Positions 6,800 through 10,015 of a stretch of 10,015 nucleotides of DNA are shown here, in pieces. The position numbers and the translations under genes are program-made. This stretch comes from an uncultured Synergistales bacterium. GTDB taxonomy: Bacteria > Synergistota > Synergistia > Synergistales > Aminobacteriaceae. Each line of letters begins with the position of its first letter. The first letter of the stretch is position 1. The notes under the pieces are model-generated. The model did not search any database, was not told the DNA's origin, and was given only the letters and a program-made list of their open reading frames with translations. The DNA is taken from assembly GCA_905233335.1 (NCBI GenBank), contig CAJOED010000056.1, positions 1 through 10,015 on the forward strand, in the 5' to 3' direction.

Positions 6800-6900
6800 G
6801 TTCAGTGAGCCTTGCGCCCCCGTTGGGTTGTCGTTCACACACAAGGACGCTACAAATACGAAAGGCATAACAGCGTGTGTTAGAGCCTGAAACAGAAAGG
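6800..6900 (+). pseudogene. Decayed tandem duplicate of the pheT 3' end
   Basis: A 20-base match, CGTTCACACACAAGGACGCT, occurs in pheT at 6703-6722 and again at 6832-6851. The stretch before it also aligns: 6681-6722 against 6810-6851 has 34 identities in 42. The offset is 129 bases, a multiple of three, so the copy reads in the pheT frame and gives LAPPLGCRSHTRTL beside LAYSLSYRSHTRTL. A second match of 17 bases (6766-6782 with 6884-6900) has an offset of 118, so about 11 bases were lost between the blocks. The frame ends at TAA 6868-6870. I infer an old duplication of the last ~115 bases of pheT that has since decayed. The rest of the spacer to 7048 shows no gene and no T-run terminator. 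Confidence 0.7.
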
Positions 6901-7048
6901 GCACAGATAATTGAACGTTGCTTATTGGGTTATCACATCTCAAGACGAGAAACTCATAATGACATGCGCGGTAAACTGAAATATCATTCGCAGGTGTTAA
7001 TGGTAATTGTTGCCTCTCTGCTACAATAAGCGGAGGGGTGATTTTTTT

Positions 7049-7276
7049 ATGGCAGTGAATTTGAATGACGCGGAATATTTTGCAGATACGATTTTCAGCA
7101 GAGTAGAACAGCTCATCAGCGAACGAAATATTTTACGCCGTGAACTTGCGAGGAAATCCGACGGGACACTTGAACACGATAAAGCATTCGTGAAAGCATT
7201 TCAGGACAACGTGATAAATAATTCTGCCGCCTCCGAAAAAATAGCAAGGCTCGAACACATGCTTATGATGAGGTGA
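7049..7276 (+). CDS. Small charged, probably helical protein of unknown function
   Basis: The product is 75 residues, MAVNLNDAEYFADTIFSRV at the start and KIARLEHMLMMR at the end, rich in Glu, Arg, Lys and Leu and likely to form coiled-coil helices (for example VEQLISERNILRRELARK). I do not recognise the family. The start at 7049 is preferred to an ATG at 7007 because GGAGGGG (7032-7038) lies just before it. It ends four bases before the ZapA-like gene, so the two are probably co-translated, and a role near cell division is possible but unproven. No terminator separates it from pheT, so it may be read from the upstream operon. Confidence 0.75.
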   Translation: MAVNLNDAEYFADTIFSRVEQLISERNILRRELARKSDGTLEHDKAFVKAFQDNVINNSAASEKIARLEHMLMMR

Positions 7277-7280
7277 TGAC

Positions 7281-7853
7281 ATGAGGACTTCACGAGATGT
7301 TTTTCTGACAATCGGAAAAGGAACATACACTATACACACGCCGTTAGAGACGGAAGAGCTTGACCGGGTGAAATCACTCATTGATACGGCCTGCGGGGAA
7401 ATCGTGAAGGGAGCACGTCAGGAAGATATGCTCATGCTTACGTGTCTGCGGCTTGCGTATTCACTCGACAGCGTCAACGAGAAATTGAGAGCAATTCTTG
7501 AACGCATAGACAAGAATGACGCACACAAAAAAAGCCTCCCATGCACAGAGCACAGGAGGCACACACATTATTTTCACTTCACAGCTATTGCGGGTTTGTA
7601 CGTCCTCTTAGTGTTGAGCCAGGCTGATACGGTTATTTTTCTGTCGTCCGGCACTGTTTCAGTCTCTTCACCATCGGAAGCACAGAACTCTGCTATGCCG
7701 TCATCATCAGAAGGCTCTGAAGAGTTCGCAAGCCAGTATAATTTTTTCCCGGCAGGTACATCATCACTAAGTGCAACATCGAAATCATACATGCCGCTCT
7801 CGTCGACACTCACAGCAGGAAGCACAGCGACAACAATATACTCGCCGGCATAA
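7281..7853 (+). CDS. ZapA-like cell division protein with anomalous C-terminal extension
   Basis: Residues 1-80 resemble ZapA, the small protein that bundles FtsZ filaments at the division ring. They have a strand VFLTIGKGTYTIHTP (7-21), then helices with VKSLIDTACGEIV and EDMLMLTCLRLAYSL (48-62), and a final helix EKLRAILERID. ZapA proteins are usually near 90-110 residues. Here the frame stays open to residue 190. Everything after about residue 83 lies over the intrinsic terminator (7527-7560) and then the antisense of the Ig-repeat gene. This tail is Ser/Thr-rich and looks like chance translation of the opposite strand. The call is good for the N-terminal part; the true C terminus is uncertain, and a lost stop codon is possible. 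It follows the 7049 gene by four bases. Confidence 0.65.
   Translation: MRTSRDVFLTIGKGTYTIHTPLETEELDRVKSLIDTACGEIVKGARQEDMLMLTCLRLAYSLDSVNEKLRAILERIDKNDAHKKSLPCTEHRRHTHYFHFTAIAGLYVLLVLSQADTVIFLSSGTVSVSSPSEAQNSAMPSSSEGSEEFASQYNFFPAGTSSLSATSKSYMPLSSTLTAGSTATTIYSPA
7527..7560 (-). terminator. Intrinsic terminator of the Ig-repeat gene
   Basis: On the minus strand GCCTCCTGTGC pairs with GCATGGGAGGC (11 pairs, two of them G-T) around a five-base loop, followed by seven T residues (7527-7533 as A on the plus strand). It lies 13 bases past the stop of the Ig-repeat gene (7574-7576). On the plus strand no T-run follows the hairpin, so it should act on the minus strand only. It sits inside the ZapA-like reading frame. 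Confidence 0.88.
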
Positions 7854-10015
7854 TCACTGACAGCGTAACTTTCTCCCGCAAAAGTATCTTCCGGCAGTGC
7901 GTAAGTATTGCTTGCCGGGGTACCGCCCTTCACACGCAGCCTGAATGATTTTGTCTCCGTTCCGCCGGAATTTTCCGCCGCTATCGTTATATATCCGTCC
8001 CACGCTTCTGAAGGAGTGCCCCTGAATGTCCCTGTGTCCGCGTCGAACTCAATACCTGGAGGAAGATTGCCGTAACATGTCAGGTTTATGGGAGCAGTGC
8101 CAGAAGTTTTCAGCTTGGCCGTGTACATTTTCCCGGCAGTCCCGGACGGCAGACTTCCCGATAATTTCGGAGCTTCAGCATTGACCCGCAGCACAAACCC
8201 AAGACTTTCCGACCCCGTAGAATTTTCCGCAGTAACGACAAAATCAAAAGTCCCGGCTTCTTTAGGAGTGCCTTTGAATGTCCCGTTGCTGAAAGTTATA
8301 CCGTACGGCAAATACCCGCCTGAAATTCTGTACGTTATAGGCTTCGTCCCTGACACATCAAGCGTGTAAGTGTATTTGCTTCCATCGCAACCTTCCGTCA
8401 AAATTCCGCTCTCGTTGAACACAGGAGGAGCCAGAACTTTCAGGGTGTAATTTTTCGTTACGGTTTTCGTTGTGTTCGACGCTGTAACCTGCACTTTGAA
8501 CGTCCCGCCCTCAACAGGAACTCCCGAAATTATGCCGCCGCTCATTAATAAGCCTTCAGGGAGTCCCGATGCGCTCCATACTATGGGATTAGTGCCAGTT
8601 GCTTCAAGTTCTGCGTAATATTCATTGTGTGTCTTAGCGTCAGGAATTTTCTTTGTCGTAATCTTCGGCGCAATTCCCTTTATCGTCAGGTAGTAAGTAA
8701 CAGATGTTTCTCCGCCCATGTTCGAGGCCGTGAAGACCAGCTCCCTGTCTTTGCATTCTTCTGCAGGAGTGCCGCTTATTGTTGCTGTCGTTTCGTCGAA
8801 CGTTAACCCTTCCGGCAATGCTCCATCAAGTGTATATGTCATGGGTGCTGTACCGTTGGCCTTGATTGCTGACTTATAAGATTTCCCGCACGTACCAGCA
8901 GGAAGTTTCTTTGTTGATATTGCCGGTATTATTGCGTTGATGCTCAGCGTGAACATTTTTGCGCTCTCTCCTGCCTCATTACTCACAGCAACAAGAATAT
9001 TTGCAGAAGCGTTCACCGCCGGTTTTCCCGTAATCCTTCCTGTTGATGTGTTGAACGTCAAGCCGTCGGGCAAGTCCCCCTGCATTGTCCATGTCAGCGG
9101 CTTTGTCCCGGTGCATGTGAACGAGGCACTATAACTCTTTCCGACTGTACCGGCTTTTAGTGTGTCTGTTATGATTTCGGGAAATACACAGCTCTTGAAG
9201 GCTAGTGTTTTCGTATCGCTCCCGTAATTATTTTCTGCCTTGACAGTAATTCTTGCGCTTGTTTTTGTCGTGATTGTCCCTGATAACATTCCCGACTCTG
9301 AAAGCGTCAGTCCTTCCGGCAATGTTCCTTTTGTTATGCTCCAAGTTATCGGTGAAGTCCCTGAAGCTATGAGCTGAAGATTATACTCCCTTCCTATTAC
9401 TATGGGTGAAAGTTCTGTCGTAATTTTCGGGGCTGTTCCTGTTCCCGTTTGACCGGTTATCGTCAGCGTGAGAGCCTGCGCTGCTGTGCCTATTGCGTTT
9501 TGTGCCTGGACAGTGAATGTATATGTGCCCTCTGAAGTCGGTGTGCCGGTAATTTGTCCTGATGTCGTGAGAGTAAGCCCGGAAGGAAGAGAGCCGCTGC
9601 TTACCGACCACGTTATTGGCGTGTAACCTGAAGCCTTAAGTGCTGTGTTGTAGCCCATGCCGACCGTTCCGCTGTCAAGCGTTGATGTTGTTATCGCGGG
9701 ACTGGAAAGCATCGGGGAAGTTCCGACTATTATCGTGAATATCTTTGTGTCAGCACCGCCGATGTTTTTCGCCTGGACGGTGAATGTAAATGTGCCAGCT
9801 GTTGACGGTGTACCAGTTATGCGCCCTGATGACGTGAGATTTACGCCGCCGGGAATATCTCCGCTGACGAGCGAATAAGTTACCGGGGTTGTGCCTGACG
9901 CTGTGAGCTGTGTATCGTACGCAAGACCTTCAAGCCCTGCAGGAAGTGGTGACGTTGTGATTTTCGGGGGTGTTAGTGTAGTTGAGCCGGAAATGTTGAG
10001 GGTTACGGGGAGTAC
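7574..10015 (-). CDS. Large Ig-like repeat (He_PIG type) surface or secreted protein, C-terminal part
   Basis: The frame is open from the right edge (10015) to TGA at 7574-7576, 813 residues, so the N terminus and any signal peptide are outside the window. The ATG at 9712 is only an internal methionine. The visible part holds eight Ig-like domains of about 82-91 residues with the He_PIG pattern: PKITT, then a GxxY element, ASGTxPITWS, LPxGL, SGxITGTP, GTYTFTVxAxN and a final LTI strand. A last 116-residue region (7577-7924) differs; it is acidic in its middle, with ANSSEPSDDDGIAE, and ends in KPAIAVK. No LPXTG motif or C-terminal membrane segment is seen, so attachment is not by a wall-sorting signal. 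Proteins of this kind are usually extracellular adhesins or binding scaffolds. The real ligand is unknown. Convergent with the ZapA-like gene. Confidence 0.9.
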   Translation of the reverse strand, partial: VLPVTLNISGSTTLTPPKITTSPLPAGLEGLAYDTQLTASGTTPVTYSLVSGDIPGGVNLTSSGRITGTPSTAGTFTFTVQAKNIGGADTKIFTIIVGTSPMLSSPAITTSTLDSGTVGMGYNTALKASGYTPITWSVSSGSLPSGLTLTTSGQITGTPTSEGTYTFTVQAQNAIGTAAQALTLTITGQTGTGTAPKITTELSPIVIGREYNLQLIASGTSPITWSITKGTLPEGLTLSESGMLSGTITTKTSARITVKAENNYGSDTKTLAFKSCVFPEIITDTLKAGTVGKSYSASFTCTGTKPLTWTMQGDLPDGLTFNTSTGRITGKPAVNASANILVAVSNEAGESAKMFTLSINAIIPAISTKKLPAGTCGKSYKSAIKANGTAPMTYTLDGALPEGLTFDETTATISGTPAEECKDRELVFTASNMGGETSVTYYLTIKGIAPKITTKKIPDAKTHNEYYAELEATGTNPIVWSASGLPEGLLMSGGIISGVPVEGGTFKVQVTASNTTKTVTKNYTLKVLAPPVFNESGILTEGCDGSKYTYTLDVSGTKPITYRISGGYLPYGITFSNGTFKGTPKEAGTFDFVVTAENSTGSESLGFVLRVNAEAPKLSGSLPSGTAGKMYTAKLKTSGTAPINLTCYGNLPPGIEFDADTGTFRGTPSEAWDGYITIAAENSGGTETKSFRLRVKGGTPASNTYALPEDTFAGESYAVSDYAGEYIVVAVLPAVSVDESGMYDFDVALSDDVPAGKKLYWLANSSEPSDDDGIAEFCASDGEETETVPDDRKITVSAWLNTKRTYKPAIAVK
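7925..9979 (-). repeat. Array of eight Ig-like repeats within the large surface protein
   Basis: Units read from the protein periodicity, in order from the N-terminal side: 9722-9979, 9449-9721, 9188-9448, 8933-9187, 8675-8932, 8429-8674, 8177-8428 and 7925-8176. Each is 82-91 codons. The DNA of the units has diverged, so the array is old rather than a fresh tandem expansion. The third unit lacks the usual GTP in the SGxITGTP turn and has SGTIT instead. The residues before 9979 (VLPVTLNISG) are the end strand of another unit to the right, so more repeats lie beyond the window. Confidence 0.8.

Noticed and set aside
7019..7027. Extended -10 box TGCTACAAT as a promoter for the 7049 gene
   Set aside because: The transcript would begin near 7034, inside the ribosome site GGAGGGG, and no good -35 box is seen.
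7007..7048. Earlier ATG at 7007 for the 75-residue protein
   Set aside because: No ribosome site before it, whereas the ATG at 7049 has one at good spacing; the extra 14 residues look like non-coding sequence.
8088..9134. Plus-strand reading frames opposite the Ig-repeat gene
   Set aside because: They are antisense shadows of a repetitive coding sequence with strong codon bias, and the minus-strand protein has clear domain structure.
1..10015. CRISPR arrays, tRNA genes, insertion sequences or attachment sites
   Set aside because: I looked for direct-repeat/spacer patterns, cloverleaf-type sequence with a T-loop GTTCRA, transposase motifs and terminal inverted repeats, and saw none. The only short tandem array is the 7-bp repeat.

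Overview
The window looks like a bacterial chromosome segment: a 16S rRNA 5' end, a classic infC-rpmI-rplT-pheS-pheT translation operon, a ZapA-like gene, and accessory or surface genes on both sides. The lineage cannot be fixed from sequence alone. The 16S start matches the general bacterial pattern but departs from the common form in places (for example GTGAGTAATATATGAG where GTGAGTAACGCGTGAG is usual). The gene order and the Ig-repeat surface protein would fit an anaerobic gut or rumen bacterium such as a Synergistota member. That is a low-confidence inference.

Layout. Bases 1-247 are the 5' end of a 16S rRNA gene on the minus strand, running off the left edge. It is preceded by a leader of about 180 nt and a promoter with perfect TTGACA and TATAAT boxes. 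The -35 box of that promoter lies on the stop codon of a family 2 glycosyltransferase gene (457-1391, minus). The 5' end of this glycosyltransferase carries six perfect copies of a 7-bp repeat between a well-formed start (promoter, AAAGGAGG, ATG) and the conserved domain. Seven is not a multiple of three, so copy number sets the frame. With six copies the gene is out of frame, so it looks like a phase-variable surface-sugar gene in the OFF state.

Divergent from it are two small genes, DUF4160 and DUF2442, a pair often found together. Then comes the infC operon: a promoter, a leader with a strong intrinsic terminator just upstream of infC (an attenuator), then infC (TTG start), rpmI, rplT, pheS and pheT, closely spaced or overlapping. 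Just after pheT lies a decayed, in-register duplicate of the last ~115 nt of pheT. Next are a 75-codon coiled-coil-type gene and a ZapA-like gene.

The right quarter (7574-10015, minus) is the 3' part of a large gene for a protein built of at least eight Ig-like (He_PIG type) repeats, open at the right edge. It ends in a very good intrinsic terminator. The ZapA-like frame runs tail to tail into it, through the terminator and about 280 nt of its antisense strand.

The most notable feature is the heptanucleotide frame switch in the glycosyltransferase. Others are the pheT 3' remnant, the infC leader attenuator, the rRNA promoter embedded in the end of a coding gene, and the convergent overlap at the ZapA-like gene.
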